Part shown: positions 5,691-6,352 of the stretch, piece after piece
Position numbering within the stretch: position 1 is the first letter of the stretch
Layout of the letters: each line of letters begins with the position of its first letter
NCBI GenBank assembly: GCA_013697265.1
Contig: JACCXE010000156.1
Coordinates: 1 to 6,352 of the forward strand
DNA: 6,352 nt
Source: Actinomycetota bacterium
GTDB lineage: Bacteria; Actinomycetota; Acidimicrobiia; Acidimicrobiales; JACCXE01
Reading direction: 5' to 3'
Notes under the pieces: generated by a model
Database searches by the model: none
Told to the model about the DNA's origin: nothing
What the model saw: only the letters and a program-made list of their open reading frames with translations
Position numbers and translations under genes: made by a program

Positions 5691-6320
5691 ATGTTCGATC
5701 TCGACGCCGACGAACGCCGCGTGCTCGGCACGCTCATCGAGAAACAGTTGGCGACGCCGCAGTACTACCCGCTAACGCTGAGCGCTCTGGTGCAAGCCTG
5801 CAACCAGTCCACGTCTCGCGATCCGGTGACGAACTACTCCGAGTCCGACGTCCGGTCCACCTTGCAGCGGCTCAAGGACAAGGAGCTGATTCGCACGGTG
5901 CTCCCGTCGCACGGCCGGTCCGTCGACCGATACGGCCACCGCCTAAACGAGCACGTCACGCTGATCCAGGAGGAGATCGCGCTGCTCGGCGTGCTAATGC
6001 TGCGGGGCCCCCAAACCGAGGCCGAACTCAAGAGTCGCACCGAGCGCCTGGCCCCGTGGGAGGCGCCCGATACTCCGGCGTCGGTCCTCGATCGCCTTGT
6101 CCACAAACCCGAGCCGCTGGCCCGCAACATCGGCCGTGGCCGCGGCCGCCACGACCGTTGGGTCGACCTTCTCGGCGATATTGAACCCACCTTCACCGAA
6201 CCCGTAGTCACTTCTGGGCGCGGAGCGCCCAAAAGTGACGACCGGTTGGGTGATTTGGAGGCGCGGGTCGCGAAACTCGAGGCCGAAATAGCGGAATTAC
6301 GTGAACAGCTCGGCGGGTAG
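5691..6320 (+). CDS. YceH/DUF480 family protein
   Basis: This 209-residue protein (family about 210-220) has two predicted winged-helix-like modules, a fold linked to nucleic-acid binding; its cellular role is unproven. Family blocks are clear: DADERRVLGTLIEKQLATP at 5-23, YYPLTLSALVQACNQSTSRD at 25-44, YSESDVRSTLQRLKDKELIR at 49-68, then in the second module LGVLMLRGPQTEAELKSRT at 99-117. The usual Arg-rich LPR-type block near the end is divergent (NIGRGRGRHDRWVDLL, 146-161). A linker (about 162-185) leads to a heptad-patterned coiled coil, LGDLEARVAKLEAEIAELRE at 186-205, typical of the family's C-terminus. Linker residues 173-183 are encoded by an inverted repeat (see separate entry). ATG at 5691 is the first start in frame that leaves the family N-terminus intact. 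Longer versions would run antisense through the DUF5655 gene. The Shine-Dalgarno sequence is weak (GTCGGG). Confidence 0.93.
   Translation: MFDLDADERRVLGTLIEKQLATPQYYPLTLSALVQACNQSTSRDPVTNYSESDVRSTLQRLKDKELIRTVLPSHGRSVDRYGHRLNEHVTLIQEEIALLGVLMLRGPQTEAELKSRTERLAPWEAPDTPASVLDRLVHKPEPLARNIGRGRGRHDRWVDLLGDIEPTFTEPVVTSGRGAPKSDDRLGDLEARVAKLEAEIAELREQLGG
6207..6239. repeat. Near-perfect 15-bp inverted repeat inside the YceH gene
   Basis: GTCACTTCTGGGCGC (6207-6221) and GCGCCCAAAAGTGAC (6225-6239) are complementary except for one position, around a 3-base GGA loop. The 33-base element is an exact multiple of three and is read in frame as residues 173-183 (VTSGRGAPKSD), between the second winged-helix module and the coiled coil. 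The AT-rich outer stem stands out from its surroundings. This looks like a dispersed palindromic repeat inserted in a tolerant linker. A T-run typical of a terminator is absent. Confidence 0.7.
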
Positions 6321-6329
6321 CCTCGGCTT

Positions 6330-6352
6330 ATGACCGAGACTTACGGACGCCG
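6330..6352 (+). CDS. Possible start of a downstream gene (partial)
   Basis: An ATG nine bases after the YceH stop opens a frame that stays open to the window edge (MTETYGR). Close spacing and same strand suggest co-transcription with YceH. GGCGGG about 13 bases upstream is a poorly spaced ribosome-site candidate. Seven codons are too few to identify the product. Confidence 0.35.

Noticed and set aside
1..6352. Search for CRISPR arrays, tRNA/rRNA genes, transposases, toxin-antitoxin or defence genes
   Set aside because: By eye I find no regularly spaced repeats, no tRNA-like cloverleaf wording and no such protein motifs. The dense coding content leaves no room for them.

Overview
The window comes from a very GC-rich bacterium with strong G/C bias at third codon positions and GTG starts. 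The protein style (Ala/Lys-rich linkers, an LSTGSRR-type LivG signature, fused Liv subunits) points to Actinobacteriota, perhaps Acidimicrobiia. That placement is inferred from composition and motif style only; no taxonomic marker is present.

Bases 1-4375 hold the end of a branched-chain-amino-acid-type (HAAT/Liv) ABC importer operon on the + strand. It contains the C-terminal part of an extracytoplasmic substrate-binding protein, then a single polypeptide combining both permeases (LivH then LivM), then a single polypeptide combining both ATPases (LivF then LivG). The three genes are joined by two identical 4-base GTGA stop/start overlaps, so they are almost certainly co-transcribed and translationally coupled. 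The importer is therefore built from three polypeptides instead of the usual five. The two ATPase halves are not equivalent: predicted site residues suggest one canonical and one degenerate ATP site. The substrate cannot be read from this sequence.

Bases 4376-4463 are a non-coding gap between convergent genes with two GC-rich hairpins. On the - strand follows a 113-codon reading frame for a PKD-like, beta-sandwich segment. It has a TAG codon immediately before its first possible start, no visible ribosome binding site and no signal peptide, so it looks like the surviving C-terminal part of a once longer exported protein.

Bases 4814-6320 carry three compact genes of poorly characterised but widespread families: a MmcQ/YjbR-like protein (+), a DUF5655 protein with an N-terminal zinc-knuckle-like motif (-), and a YceH/DUF480 double winged-helix-type protein (+). 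The last two diverge from a 30-base spacer. A near-perfect 15-bp inverted repeat with a 3-base loop lies in frame inside the YceH linker and looks like an inserted dispersed repeat. A further gene may begin 9 bases after the YceH stop and run out of the window.

I see no RNA gene, CRISPR array, transposase or phage gene. I do not see convincing evidence of a wholly new system. The points most worth a second look are the asymmetric fused ATPase, the in-gene palindrome and the beheaded PKD frame.
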